A stretch of 64,000 nucleotides of DNA from an uncultured Muribaculaceae bacterium (GCA_910588245.1 CAJUQP010000003.1:90912-154911), one strand, 5' to 3'. Positions 35,973-45,796 are shown, numbered from the stretch's first letter. Translations and numbers: made by a program. The notes: generated from the sequence alone by a model not told the origin.

Positions 35973-36782
35973 ATGACAAACAACAACCGTATTCTATTCA
36001 TCAGCCAGGAAATCGCTCCCTATATCCCCTCTGGAGAGGCTGCAAAACTCGGACGCGCGCTCCCTCAGGGAATGCAGGAACGAGGCTTCGAAGTCAGAAC
36101 CTTCATGCCCAAATTCGGAACCGTAAACGAACGGCGCAACCAGCTCCACGAAGTGATTCGTCTCAGCGGCATGAACATCATCATCGATGACAACGACCAT
36201 CCTCTAATAATTAAGGTTGCCTCCCTGCAGCCTTCCAGAATTCAGGTATATTTCATCGACAACGACGACTATTTTCAGAAACTCGACGAAGATTGCGATG
36301 TGGCCGGATCAAACCGTGCCGACAACGACGAGCGCGCCCTTTTCTTCGCCCGGGGCACGATGGAGACTGCGAAAAAGCTTAGATGGGATCCGAAAGTAAT
36401 ATTATGCTCCGGATGGATAACCGCATTGACTCCTCTGTTTATCAAGAGGATGTATGGCGACGATCTTTCTTTCAAGAATTCGAAGGTGGTTTATATGGTG
36501 ATGCCCGGACAACTTGAAGCACCTGTCGACGAAAGGATATTCACCAAACTTAAGGCTGATGGATTCGCCACGCGTGATCTCAAGAAATTCGCCGGCCTCC
36601 CGTTTGACGTCAATCTTCTCCACAGGATGGCCATCGATTTCTCACATGCCGTAATCTTCAACGATCCCGATGTATCGCCGGAATTACTGGAATATGTGAA
36701 GGAATCAGGCAAGCCGTATATCACAGCCGACAAACTCGAGGGTGGGATCGATGCTTACGCCGATTTCATCAAATCCCTCTGA
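35973..36782 (+). CDS. Short glycogen/starch synthase-like protein (GT5 N-terminal domain only)
   Basis: I chose the ATG at 35973 (TNNNRILFISQEIAPYIPSG). The 269 residues cover only the N-terminal Rossmann domain of GT5 glycogen synthases: the opening that normally holds the KxGG loop, here SGEAAKLGRALPQGMQERGF, then FEVRTFMPKFGTVNERRNQL, VYFIDNDDYF and ILCSGWITALTPLFI. The C-terminal catalytic domain that holds the ADP-glucose site in full-length enzymes is absent. The short form beside panC recurs in Bacteroidales (from memory), so it is not a local truncation. Catalytic activity is doubtful. Confidence 0.8.
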   Translation: MTNNNRILFISQEIAPYIPSGEAAKLGRALPQGMQERGFEVRTFMPKFGTVNERRNQLHEVIRLSGMNIIIDDNDHPLIIKVASLQPSRIQVYFIDNDDYFQKLDEDCDVAGSNRADNDERALFFARGTMETAKKLRWDPKVILCSGWITALTPLFIKRMYGDDLSFKNSKVVYMVMPGQLEAPVDERIFTKLKADGFATRDLKKFAGLPFDVNLLHRMAIDFSHAVIFNDPDVSPELLEYVKESGKPYITADKLEGGIDAYADFIKSL

Positions 36783-36818
36783 TTCTATCTTTTAACCACG
36801 ACATTCCTTTTCCACAAT

Positions 36819-38249
36819 ATGAAATCCATGCGTCTTTTCCTTCCTTTCTCTGCATTTGTGCTTGCTGCCGGCATGATAGCCTGCAACGAAGACATGAGCG
36901 GGATCGGCGGATCAATAACCACTGGCGAGGCCACCATCTACATCGACACGATGACATACGACCTTCAGGCACACGCCATCGATAACAAGAGTTTTGACTC
37001 CCGATCCGGCAGCATGTTGCTCGGCAATCTGGATGTGCCTGAATATGGCAGCCTCAACTGCTCTTTCGTCACAAGAATGATGTGTGCCGCCACACTCCCG
37101 GTCGGAATAGACACTGTCCCATTGGAAAGGATAGACTCATGCAAGCTGATGCTTTTGGTTGATAAAGCCGGTATTGCCGGAGATTCCCTCGCACCGCAAC
37201 AGATGACAATCTACCGACTCAACAAGCAGCTTCCTTCAGACATCAACAATGAATTCAATCCTGAAGGTTACTACGATCCATCAGATATCCTGTCGAGGAA
37301 AAATTATACACTAACACAAAGAGCTTTGTCTGACTCCACCTTTATCGCGGACTATCCAAATGTATATATAGTTCTTGAGACTAAGCTTCCGCAGGAAATG
37401 GCAAAAGACGTGGTCGAGAAATATAGGACAGAGCCCTCGATCTTCGCATGGCCACAAAGCTTCGCACAGTATTTTCCCGGAATGTATGTGGAACCTTCTT
37501 TCGGCAAGGGGTGTGTGGCCAGCATCTACAGAATCCGCTTTGTTATATATTACCATAATCTCATAACCACTACATCTACTGTAGATGGTGAGACTGTGAC
37601 AAAGACTACCAAAAAGACTATTGACATTCCTATATTCACCACCGCTCCTGAGGTTCTCAGCAGTAACAACGTCACCTATAAGGTAAGCGATTATATCCGC
37701 GATCTTATCGAGAATGAGGGAAAAACTGTCATCACCACTCCGGGGGGTTACACCACCCGGTTCACATTCCCGGCCCGTGAGATAATTCAGGATTACCGCG
37801 ACAAAGAGCATAACCTCTCCATCATAAGCAATCTGCTGATGAACATACCCGCAGAGTCGATGACCAACGACTACGGAATCGGGGTCGTCCCCACTCTCCT
37901 TATGATAAAGACATCGGAAGTGGATGAGTTTTTCCGCGAGAACAAACTTGCCGACAACAAGACCTCATTCACCGCCGCCTACGACTCCACCAACAAGCGC
38001 TATCAGTTTAACGCACTGCGTGAGTATCTCCTCTCACTTCTCGCCAAAGACGTGATCACTGACGATGATCTTGATTTCTCCCTCATTCCGGTTTACCTGC
38101 AGACGGAACAAAATTATAACAGCTACTACGGCACCTCGTCATCTACCGTGACCGGAGTCGTGCCCTATACTATCAGGCCTACCATGACCATGCTCGACAT
38201 GGACAAGGCTCAGGTTGTCTTCTCCTTCTCCTCCCAGATAGTGAAATAA
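36819..38249 (+). CDS. DUF4270 family lipoprotein
   Basis: The 476-residue protein has a lipoprotein signal (RLFLPFSAFVLAAGMIAC) with Cys at residue 22, followed by NEDMSGIGGSI. The DUF4270 body contains YIDTMTYDLQAHAIDNKSF, GSMLLGNLDVPEYGSL and a late NAGRGKT-free beta-rich region. The function is unknown. It follows the short GT5 gene by 36 bp, an arrangement I recall from other Bacteroidales, and ends at a strong hairpin. It is probably on the inner face of the outer membrane. Confidence 0.85.
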   Translation: MKSMRLFLPFSAFVLAAGMIACNEDMSGIGGSITTGEATIYIDTMTYDLQAHAIDNKSFDSRSGSMLLGNLDVPEYGSLNCSFVTRMMCAATLPVGIDTVPLERIDSCKLMLLVDKAGIAGDSLAPQQMTIYRLNKQLPSDINNEFNPEGYYDPSDILSRKNYTLTQRALSDSTFIADYPNVYIVLETKLPQEMAKDVVEKYRTEPSIFAWPQSFAQYFPGMYVEPSFGKGCVASIYRIRFVIYYHNLITTTSTVDGETVTKTTKKTIDIPIFTTAPEVLSSNNVTYKVSDYIRDLIENEGKTVITTPGGYTTRFTFPAREIIQDYRDKEHNLSIISNLLMNIPAESMTNDYGIGVVPTLLMIKTSEVDEFFRENKLADNKTSFTAAYDSTNKRYQFNALREYLLSLLAKDVITDDDLDFSLIPVYLQTEQNYNSYYGTSSSTVTGVVPYTIRPTMTMLDMDKAQVVFSFSSQIVK

Positions 38250-38297
38250 ATGTTTTCCGGTAGACTCAGGCATCGCCGGGGCTACCGGAAAACATTT
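38248..38297 (+). terminator. Terminator after the DUF4270 gene
   Basis: AAATGTTTTCCGGTAG (38248-38263) pairs perfectly with CTACCGGAAAACATTT (38282-38297) around an 18-base loop. The stem begins within the stop codon and TCATCTTTT follows. Confidence 0.75.
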
Positions 38298-38356
38298 TCA
38301 TCTTTTCCCTTCAGCCCAAATACCATTCAGTATAATTTCTGTCAATAATCCAGACA

Positions 38357-39448
38357 ATGGTTCTTCAGACTCTTCTTTTCAGCCTCATATCATTCCTGAC
38401 AGGGGCCGATTCCATTGGCTCCGCTCCAAAGGCGGAGCTCCTTTTTGCCGGCGACGCCATGCAGCATCAGGCACAGCTCGACCGCGCCCTGGAGCTCGGA
38501 GCCGGCAAGGGATACGACTATTCAGGATGCTTCACGCTTATCGCACCTGAAATCACCGCCGCGGATTATGCCGTCTGCAATCTTGAGGTTCCTCTCGGCG
38601 GAGGTCCTGACTACACAGGCTATCCATGTTTCAGCGCGCCCGACTCCTATGCTGTAGCTCTCAAAGACGCGGGATTCGATATGATGCTGACTGCCAACAA
38701 CCATTGTCTCGATCGCCGGGACAAGGCTGCCAGACGCACTCTCACAGCACTTGACAGCCTCAACATAGACCATATCGGCACCTACCACGATGCCGCGCAA
38801 CGAGACTCCCTTATCCCTTTTATAAAGAACATAAACGGATTCAGGATAGGATTCCTCAATTATACATACGGCACCAACGGCATTGAGCCACGCGAGGGAG
38901 CGGAGATCGCGCTTATAGATCGCGAGAAGATGGCTCAGGAGATAAAAAAGACCCGTGAGGCAGGCGCGGAGATCATTGTGGTCGCCGTTCACTGGGGCAT
39001 AGAATACGTTTTGCTCGAGAATGCCGCCCAGCGCAGTCTGGCAGATTTTCTGGTTGACCAGGGAGTTGATCTGATAATCGGAGGGCATCCGCATGTGATA
39101 CAGCCAATGAAAGTTGTCAGAAACGAGAAAGAGGATAAGGATGTGCTCGTGGTATATTCCCTCGGCAATCTCATATCCAACATGAAGACAGCCGACACAC
39201 GCGGAGGAGCTCTCGTAAGGGCCACCGTCGTGCGCGGCAAAGACGGCAAAGCACGTTTCAGTCATGCCGACTATGACACTTTCCTTTCGGCCAAGCCCGC
39301 CGGTGGCAAGACCAACTTCCGGGTGATCCCTTCATGGATGGAAGACTCGATACCTGCCTCCCAAAAGGCTCACTGGCGTATCTTCGACCGGGGTGCACAG
39401 AAGATTTTTGATGCTCATAACGTCCGGGTGCCAAGACGCCACAAATGA
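38357..39448 (+). CDS. CapA family (PGA_cap) metallophosphatase-like protein
   Basis: The 363-residue protein starts with a hydrophobic leader (VLQTLLFSLISFLTGADS). The CapA fold follows: ELLFAGDAMQHQAQLDRAL, ADYAVCNLEVPLGG, DMMLTANNHCLDR with the conserved NNH, VVAVHWGIEY and IIGGHPHVIQPM. The Asp, Asn and His residues match a calcineurin-like metal site. The family is named for poly-gamma-glutamate capsule proteins, but its substrate in Bacteroidales is not known. It precedes an ABC-F gene by 42 bp. Confidence 0.88.
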   Translation: MVLQTLLFSLISFLTGADSIGSAPKAELLFAGDAMQHQAQLDRALELGAGKGYDYSGCFTLIAPEITAADYAVCNLEVPLGGGPDYTGYPCFSAPDSYAVALKDAGFDMMLTANNHCLDRRDKAARRTLTALDSLNIDHIGTYHDAAQRDSLIPFIKNINGFRIGFLNYTYGTNGIEPREGAEIALIDREKMAQEIKKTREAGAEIIVVAVHWGIEYVLLENAAQRSLADFLVDQGVDLIIGGHPHVIQPMKVVRNEKEDKDVLVVYSLGNLISNMKTADTRGGALVRATVVRGKDGKARFSHADYDTFLSAKPAGGKTNFRVIPSWMEDSIPASQKAHWRIFDRGAQKIFDAHNVRVPRRHK

Positions 39449-39490
39449 CCACAAGACTCTTTAAACAGCTATAAATCGACACTATAAGAA

Positions 39491-41110
39491 ATGATACAGG
39501 TAAATAATCTCGGAATACAGTTCGGGAAACGCACTCTCTTCTCCGATGTGAATCTGACTTTCACCCATGGCAACTGCTACGGAATAATCGGCGCAAACGG
39601 CGCCGGTAAATCCACACTTATGAGGATCCTCTCCGGGCAGCTTCAGCCGACACACGGCACCGTGACTTTCGGTCCTGGCGAGCGTCTGTCGGTGCTCAGT
39701 CAGGATCACTTCGAGTTTGACGAATGCACAGTCATAGAGACTGTGCTCAGAGGCCACACCGTGCTTTGGGACATCATGCAGGAGAAAGATGCAATCTATG
39801 CCAAGCCGGATTTTTCAGATGAAGACGGTATAAAGGCCGCCGAACTCGAGGAAAAATTCGCCGAGCTCGAAGGATGGAACGCTGAAAGCGATGCCGCCGC
39901 CCTTCTCTCCGGCCTCGGCATCAAGGAAGACCGTCACTACATGCTCATGAAGGATATGAGTGCCAATGAGAAGGTACGCGTGCTCCTTGCCAAGGCTCTT
40001 TTCGGCAACCCTGACAACCTTCTGCTCGACGAGCCTACCAACGACCTTGACCTTGAGACCGTGTCATGGCTTGAGAACTATCTCGCCAACTTCGAGAACA
40101 CCGTGCTCGTTGTCAGCCACGACCGCCACTTCCTTGATGCAGTCAGCACACATACGCTCGACATCGACTACAACAAGATATCACTCTTCGCCGGTAACTA
40201 CAGTTTCTGGTATCAGTCGTCCCAGCTTGCCCTGCGCCAGCAGCAGGCAGCCAACAAGAAGGCTGAGGAGAAACGCAAGGAGCTGCTCGAGTTTATCCAG
40301 CGCTTCAGCGCCAACGTTGCAAAGAGCAAACAGACCACAAGCCGCAAGAAGATGCTTGAGAAACTCAACGTAGAGGAGATACAGCCCTCCTCGCGCCGCT
40401 ATCCGGGCATAATCTTCACTCCATGCCGCGAAGTGGGCAATAAGATCCTTGAAGTCAAGGGTCTGAAAGCCTCTGTCGACGGAGAAGTGCTTTTCGACGA
40501 TGTCAACTTCCAGATAGAAAAGGGCGACAAGGTTGCTTTCCTGAGCCGTGATCCCAGAGCCATGACGGCCCTGTTCGAGATCATAAACGGCAACCGTAAG
40601 GCTGATGCCGGTGTCTACGAGTGGGGACAGACAATCACATCTGCATATCTTCCGCTTGACAACAGCAGTTTCTTCAACACTGACCTCAACCTCGTTGACT
40701 GGCTTTGCCAATACAGTAAGGACTCATCAGAGATATATCTCAAGGGATTCCTCGGCAAGATGCTCTTCAGTGGCGAGGAAGTGCTCAAGAAAGCCAGCGT
40801 GCTTTCCGGAGGTGAGAAAATACGCTGCATGATCGCCCGGATGATGCTCACGGACGCCAACACACTCGTGCTTGACTCTCCCACCAACCACCTCGACCTC
40901 GAGTCGATCCAGGCGTTCAACAACACGCTTCAGGCGTTCAAGGGTGTCATACTCATGTCGAGCCACGACCACGAGTTCATCCAGACCGTATGCAACCGTG
41001 TGATCGAACTTACTCCAAACGGAATCATCGATAAGATGATGGAATATGACGACTACGTCACCGATGAAAAAGTCGCGGCCGCCCGCGAGAGGCTATATCC
41101 TCACAACTGA
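39491..41110 (+). CDS. ABC-F family ATPase with a degenerate second nucleotide site
   Basis: The 539-residue protein has two ABC domains and no membrane helices, so it is an ABC-F translation factor. The first domain has GIIGANGAGKSTLMRIL and NLLLDEPTNDLDLETVSW, but DMSANEKVRV stands where LSGGQ is expected. A linker rich in Lys and Arg follows, about residues 245-305. The second domain keeps LSGGEKIRCMIARMML and VLDSPTNHLDLESIQ, but its Walker A is replaced by FLSRDPRAMTALFEIINGN, with no GKS/T. This pattern fits the Bacteroidetes YbiT-like branch (from memory). Confidence 0.88.
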   Translation: MIQVNNLGIQFGKRTLFSDVNLTFTHGNCYGIIGANGAGKSTLMRILSGQLQPTHGTVTFGPGERLSVLSQDHFEFDECTVIETVLRGHTVLWDIMQEKDAIYAKPDFSDEDGIKAAELEEKFAELEGWNAESDAAALLSGLGIKEDRHYMLMKDMSANEKVRVLLAKALFGNPDNLLLDEPTNDLDLETVSWLENYLANFENTVLVVSHDRHFLDAVSTHTLDIDYNKISLFAGNYSFWYQSSQLALRQQQAANKKAEEKRKELLEFIQRFSANVAKSKQTTSRKKMLEKLNVEEIQPSSRRYPGIIFTPCREVGNKILEVKGLKASVDGEVLFDDVNFQIEKGDKVAFLSRDPRAMTALFEIINGNRKADAGVYEWGQTITSAYLPLDNSSFFNTDLNLVDWLCQYSKDSSEIYLKGFLGKMLFSGEEVLKKASVLSGGEKIRCMIARMMLTDANTLVLDSPTNHLDLESIQAFNNTLQAFKGVILMSSHDHEFIQTVCNRVIELTPNGIIDKMMEYDDYVTDEKVAAARERLYPHN

Positions 41111-41153
41111 TTCCTCGCGGCTTTCCGACAATATTCTTTAATCTAAAATCAAC

Positions 41154-41453
41154 ATGGCTATGCTGAAACACATTGTGACTTTCAAATTCAAAGGCACTCC
41201 TGAGATTCGCAAGGAGGTGTCCATGCGCTTCAAAGACGCGCTGCTTGCGCTCCCGGAGCAAATTGATGAGCTGATCTCAATCGAAGTAGGAATCAATGAA
41301 AATCCGGCTGAGACTTGGGATCTCGTGCTCACGGCGACTGCAGCCTCTCTCGAGGATGTGGCGAAATATTCGGCTCACCCGGCACACCTTGAGGCCGTGA
41401 AGATCATCGCTCCATATAAGGAAGACCGCGCCTGCGTCGACTACACAGTCTGA
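41154..41453 (+). CDS. Dabb (stress-responsive alpha/beta barrel) protein
   Basis: The 99-residue protein starts MLKHIVTFKFKGTPEIRKEV and carries LISIEVGINENPAETWDLVL and AKYSAHPAHLEAVKIIAPY, which match the Dabb domain. These small proteins dimerise into barrels; the role is uncertain. It follows the ABC-F gene by 43 bp and is closed by a terminator. Confidence 0.9.
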   Translation: MAMLKHIVTFKFKGTPEIRKEVSMRFKDALLALPEQIDELISIEVGINENPAETWDLVLTATAASLEDVAKYSAHPAHLEAVKIIAPYKEDRACVDYTV

Positions 41454-41480
41454 CTTAGAGACAACATCCCTGCAGATATT

Positions 41481-41519
41481 CAAAGAGGACCACATATTTT
41501 TTGCGGTCCTCTTTGTTAT
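41481..41519 (+). terminator. Terminator after the Dabb gene
   Basis: CAAAGAGGACC (41481-41491) and GGTCCTCTTTG (41505-41515) form an 11-bp perfect stem with a 13-base loop, followed by TTAT. Confidence 0.75.
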
Positions 41520-41645
41520 ACTTATGCGGTTCTTCTTGTTATATAGAAGACTTAAGGCTCACGCCCTGGCAAACCATTTCCCTGACGGGGATGTATGGCG
41601 CCCAGGCAATAAAGCCAAATTCAATCAAGCCAAACAATTTATACT

Positions 41646-42926
41646 ATGCGACACACATATCTACTTCTTGCGGCTATCCCGGTTCTCACGTTGGTCTCCT
41701 GCCATGACGATGATTCCACACCGCTCGTCCCTATCAAGGAGAAAACTTATACCGGCACTTCTCTTGAGCTGTTCAGCAACGGCCAGCCGATGCCGAGCAA
41801 ATCAGTCACGTTTATCCAGGACGGCGACAAAGCCAGGGTAAGTGTATATTCATTATTCGATCTATCACAGATAGCCGGCATGGGTCTTGAAGGTGAGGTT
41901 CCGGCGCCAGGTGCAGTGCCGGGTGCGCCACGTATCGAATGGAATGTAGGTCTTACACAAGCCGATGGCGCCTGGGCTTTCTCCGGAAAGGGAACCGAAG
42001 GAGTTTGCTCCTATTCCTACCAAGGTTATGCGACATCCGAGAAGATGCGTCTTTATCTCACCGATGTAAGACTTCTTGCAGGTGCGATATCACCTTCCGT
42101 ATGGCAACCGGCCCCTATATCAAAAGAGGCCGACGGGTCTTACAAATCCCTTCCTTTCTATATAGACTGGCAGTATGATCCCATTCCCGGAGTAGATCTC
42201 GACCTGACACCATTTGTCGACGCACTCGCTACTCTTCCAATTATCCCTGTTTATGGGGGCACAGCCTATATGTCGGTAGCCGAGGCTCTTCATGAAGTGG
42301 TGAAGACAGCTGCGTTTCTTGATGACGGCAATATGATATTCACTTATGTTTCATCTGCCGGAGGAGCCTATCAGATAGACCAGACTCTCCCCAACCGATT
42401 CCAGTATGCCGTGGTTTCACCTTCTGAGGTAAGACTTTACCTCGATCCGATGTCGCTTTTCGGGCTCTATCTCGTAAATGCTTCCGGCGGAACTCCGGCA
42501 GACAAGGTAAATCTCAACGACCATGGCCTTTTCCCCGCCGACGGTTCAACGTCAGAAGATGATGCCGGCTCCGCCAGCGCGCTCGCTGCTGTCCGCAGCG
42601 AAATCACCGCGTCGGCTCTCAAATATTTTATGCCGCGCATGGCTGAAGGACTCCCCCTTGCATTTAAAACAGACGGGTCCGCACTTGACCTCTATATCGA
42701 CACCGATATGGCTGTGGATCTCTTCAACAATATCATTATACCCGTACTGGGGAATGACACACATATGGCCGCTATCATGCGATATATTTCCTCTTTGCCA
42801 GAGCTGAAGCCACTGCTTCCGCAGCTTGAGAAAGCGCTGAAGTTGCTTCCTGAGGCCTTCTTGCGCACCAACACACTGCGGCTCGGAGTGGCACTTGTGC
42901 CATTCACTTCAGGAACTCAGAAGTAA
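41646..42926 (+). CDS. DUF4925 family lipoprotein
   Basis: The 426-residue protein has a lipoprotein signal (HTYLLLAAIPVLTLVSC) with lipobox LVSC. The mature part begins KTYTGTSLELFSNGQPMPSK and includes GEVPAPGAVPGAPRIEWNVG and RLYLTDVRLLAGAISPSVWQ, matching DUF4925, a secreted Bacteroidales family of unknown function. Its last 23 bp overlap the end of the convergent esterase gene, so the two transcripts overlap tail to tail. Confidence 0.85.
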   Translation: MRHTYLLLAAIPVLTLVSCHDDDSTPLVPIKEKTYTGTSLELFSNGQPMPSKSVTFIQDGDKARVSVYSLFDLSQIAGMGLEGEVPAPGAVPGAPRIEWNVGLTQADGAWAFSGKGTEGVCSYSYQGYATSEKMRLYLTDVRLLAGAISPSVWQPAPISKEADGSYKSLPFYIDWQYDPIPGVDLDLTPFVDALATLPIIPVYGGTAYMSVAEALHEVVKTAAFLDDGNMIFTYVSSAGGAYQIDQTLPNRFQYAVVSPSEVRLYLDPMSLFGLYLVNASGGTPADKVNLNDHGLFPADGSTSEDDAGSASALAAVRSEITASALKYFMPRMAEGLPLAFKTDGSALDLYIDTDMAVDLFNNIIIPVLGNDTHMAAIMRYISSLPELKPLLPQLEKALKLLPEAFLRTNTLRLGVALVPFTSGTQK

Positions 42927-43956
42927 CTGCGACAGCTTTACGAAAAGCCGTCTCCTGCCCGGGCACAGTGATGAATAGATGCACTGTTCCGGGCAATTCT
43001 ATTCTCTGGGCGCCCTTCACCTTTGCGGTGAAGTCCTTTCCCTGGTCGGCGAGGATATCCTTCTCGGCGGCGACAAGCAATATTGGAGGAAGCTTGGACA
43101 GTTTGGCGGCGGAAGCTTCAGACGGGGATACGAGAGGATCCTTGCTGTCACCTCCGCCGAGATATGCCTCGTTGAACGTCTCCATAAGCCGTCGATCAAG
43201 TCCGTAGCCTCGTTTATACCTCTTCCATGAAGCGGAATTGTCGGCATATGCCTTGACAACCGGGTAAAAGAGCACCAATGATTTTGGTTTTACGACACCC
43301 TTCGCGCCCGCTTTCCCGGCTCCTCCATCGAGATACATGGCAGTAGATATCGCCAGATTTCCACCGGAACTGTCGCCCCCGAGACTGACAAGCGATGGCG
43401 CCGAACCCCACTTAACAGCGTTGGCCATGGCAAACTCTGTGGCCGCCACACAATCCATCAACCCCGCAGGATAGGGTTTCTCCGGTGCCAGAGCATAGTC
43501 TACCGCAAGAACCATTACCTTACCTGTGGCCGCCAAGGCGTCGCAGAAACGTGAGCAGCTGTTGATGCTTCCGATAGTCCAGCCCCCACCGTGGAAATAC
43601 ACAAGAAGCGGAAGTTTCTTCCCGGTTGCCTTTTTCGGACGGAAGAGCTTCATGGCGACACCTCGCGCCGCACCTGTGCCTTGGATTGTCTGTGTCGTGA
43701 CATTGTCCGAAACTTTGGCAGGAGTGTTTCTCGACTGACGTAACGCCGCGAGTTCTCCGCCTTGACCACGCATGGCGTGCAATATGGCGTCGGCCTGACG
43801 ATCCTGGCGCCCATCGTTGATCGCATCGATAAAATCATCGGCCTCACGTGCCATCGCAGTCTTTTCTTTCTCCGTTGGCAGAAGGCTCGCCGGTATGCGT
43901 CCCCATCCGGAAACCGCGCAGACCGCGATTATTAAAGCTGACACTATCCTTTTCAT
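42904..43956 (-). CDS. Secreted alpha/beta hydrolase of the hormone-sensitive lipase type
   Basis: The 350-residue protein has a signal peptide (VSALIIAVCAVSGWG). The HSL-type oxyanion motif HGGGW lies at residues 122-126, the nucleophile Ser in SLGGDSSGGNLAIS, and a late acid and His in EKDILADQG and GTVHLFITVPG. The catalytic triad is therefore complete. It probably cleaves esters in the periplasm; the substrate is unknown. It follows the ABC-F gene by 22 bp and is the last gene of the ridA operon. Confidence 0.88.
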   Translation of the reverse strand: MKRIVSALIIAVCAVSGWGRIPASLLPTEKEKTAMAREADDFIDAINDGRQDRQADAILHAMRGQGGELAALRQSRNTPAKVSDNVTTQTIQGTGAARGVAMKLFRPKKATGKKLPLLVYFHGGGWTIGSINSCSRFCDALAATGKVMVLAVDYALAPEKPYPAGLMDCVAATEFAMANAVKWGSAPSLVSLGGDSSGGNLAISTAMYLDGGAGKAGAKGVVKPKSLVLFYPVVKAYADNSASWKRYKRGYGLDRRLMETFNEAYLGGGDSKDPLVSPSEASAAKLSKLPPILLVAAEKDILADQGKDFTAKVKGAQRIELPGTVHLFITVPGQETAFRKAVAVTSEFLK

Positions 43957-43978
43957 AACTCTCTGATGATAATGAAAC

Positions 43979-45775
43979 TTACTCCCCTATCTCCATGAGT
44001 TCGAGAAGCCTCATCTCTCCCTCGTCTATCTCCCCGATAATCTCCTCCATCCTCTTTCCTGCGGCTGCGATCTCCTCATGGCCAAGAATCCCTGACGACA
44101 TTTTCTCCTCAAGAGTGTGTTTCTCGGCTTCAAGTTCCTCAAGCCTCACAGTAAGCGTCTCCATCTCCTTGCGCTCCTTGAAACTCAATTTCGGTTTCTT
44201 TTCGGTTTTCTGTTTCACCGGCTGAGAAGCCGTGGCTAAATTCTGCGAGGCAGCCTCCAAGGCCCTCTTCTCCTTCATCTCTTCCTGCACGCAATGGCGA
44301 TAGGTGGAATAGTCGCCGGGAAAATCCTTGATAACCCCATTCCCCTTGAATACAAAAAGATGGTCGACAATGCGGTCAAGGAAGAAACGGTCGTGGCTGA
44401 CAACTATCACACATCCCTTGAAATTGACAAGATAATCCTCAAGCACAGTCAGGGTAAGGATGTCGAGATCATTGGTAGGCTCGTCGAGAATCAGGAAATT
44501 TGGATTCTTCATGAGCACCGTGGCGAGATACAGGCGACGCCGTTCTCCGCCGCTCAGCTTGAAGATATACTTCTGCTGGGTCTCTGGAGTGAACAGAAAG
44601 CGGGTGAGGAACTGCGACGCGCTGAGGCGAGTCTTGTCGTCGATCCTTACCTCTTCGGCAATCTCCCTTACTGCGTCGATCACTTTCTTACGCTCGTCGA
44701 ATCCGGTCATTCCCTCCTGGCTGTAATAACCCCATTTCACAGTCTCCCCTATGTCGAATTCACCCTTGTCGGGCGCGATCTCTCCAAGCAGAAGTTTTAT
44801 GAAAGTGGATTTGCCTGCACCATTGTCGCCTACGATACCGACTTTCTCATAACGTGCGAATGTATAACTCCAGTCATCGAGTATGCGGATCTCGCCGAAG
44901 CTCTTGCTGACGCCCTTCGCCTCGAAAATCTTTGAGCCTATGTAGCTCGCCCCGTTGCCGAGATTAAGTTCGCGTTCGCGGAGATTGACATGGCTGCGTG
45001 CCTCCAGTTGATGAAAGTTGTCGATTCTGTATTTAGCTTTCGAGCCTCTTGCCTGAGGCTGTCGCCTCATCCAGTCAAGTTCGGTGCGGAGAAGATTCTT
45101 CACCTTAGCCAGTTCCGATGTCATCGCATCGTAGCGTTCCTGCCGTTTCTCAAGGTAATAGTCGTAGTTGCCATCGTAGGCATACACTGCCTCCCGGTCG
45201 ATCTCTATTATCTTGTTGCAGACCTTGTCGAGGAAATATCTGTCATGGGTCACCATGAGGAGGGTGATTCTCTGGCGGCTCAGATAATTCTCCAGCCATT
45301 CCACCATCTCTATGTCGAGATGATTCGTAGGTTCGTCAAGGATAAGCAGGTCAGGCTCAGTCAGAAGCACCTTGGCAAGGGCGACTCGTTTTGCCTGGCC
45401 GCCCGACATCTCCCCCATTTTCTGGTCCATGTCGGTGATCCGGAACTGATATAGCATTTGCCGGGCACGGTCGGCACACGTATAGTCATCAGCCCGCTGT
45501 GGTGCGGGGGTGGCGTATTCCAGAGCCGTCTGCCCGGGATCAAACGGAGGGAGTTGCGCAAGGTAACCTACCCGCAGATCGTTTCTGAACACCACTTCGC
45601 CACTGTCATAATCCTCAGATCCGGCTATGATGTTGAGAAAAGTAGTTTTCCCGGCACCGTTGGCCGCGATAAGTCCGATCTTATCGCCCTGATATATACC
45701 AAGGGTAACATCAGCAAACAGGACTCTGTCGCCAAACGATTTAGTCAGTCGATCGATCTGCAGATAGCTTACCAT
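43979..45775 (-). CDS. ABC-F family ATPase, Uup-like
   Basis: The 598-residue protein has two intact ABC domains: GLIAANGAGKTTFLNIIAG and MSGGQAKRVALAKVLL in the first, GIVGDNGAGKSTFIKLLLG and LSGGERRRLYLATVLM in the second. Both carry LDEPTNHLD or LDEPTNDLD Walker B motifs. The C-terminal 80 residues form a basic, Glu-rich coiled coil (KLSFKERKEMETLTVRLEEL), which in Uup binds DNA or ribosomal RNA. It lies 21 bp after ridA. Confidence 0.9.
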   Translation of the reverse strand: MVSYLQIDRLTKSFGDRVLFADVTLGIYQGDKIGLIAANGAGKTTFLNIIAGSEDYDSGEVVFRNDLRVGYLAQLPPFDPGQTALEYATPAPQRADDYTCADRARQMLYQFRITDMDQKMGEMSGGQAKRVALAKVLLTEPDLLILDEPTNHLDIEMVEWLENYLSRQRITLLMVTHDRYFLDKVCNKIIEIDREAVYAYDGNYDYYLEKRQERYDAMTSELAKVKNLLRTELDWMRRQPQARGSKAKYRIDNFHQLEARSHVNLRERELNLGNGASYIGSKIFEAKGVSKSFGEIRILDDWSYTFARYEKVGIVGDNGAGKSTFIKLLLGEIAPDKGEFDIGETVKWGYYSQEGMTGFDERKKVIDAVREIAEEVRIDDKTRLSASQFLTRFLFTPETQQKYIFKLSGGERRRLYLATVLMKNPNFLILDEPTNDLDILTLTVLEDYLVNFKGCVIVVSHDRFFLDRIVDHLFVFKGNGVIKDFPGDYSTYRHCVQEEMKEKRALEAASQNLATASQPVKQKTEKKPKLSFKERKEMETLTVRLEELEAEKHTLEEKMSSGILGHEEIAAAGKRMEEIIGEIDEGEMRLLELMEIGE

Positions 45776-45796
45776 TTTTCAATCGTAAATAGTTGA

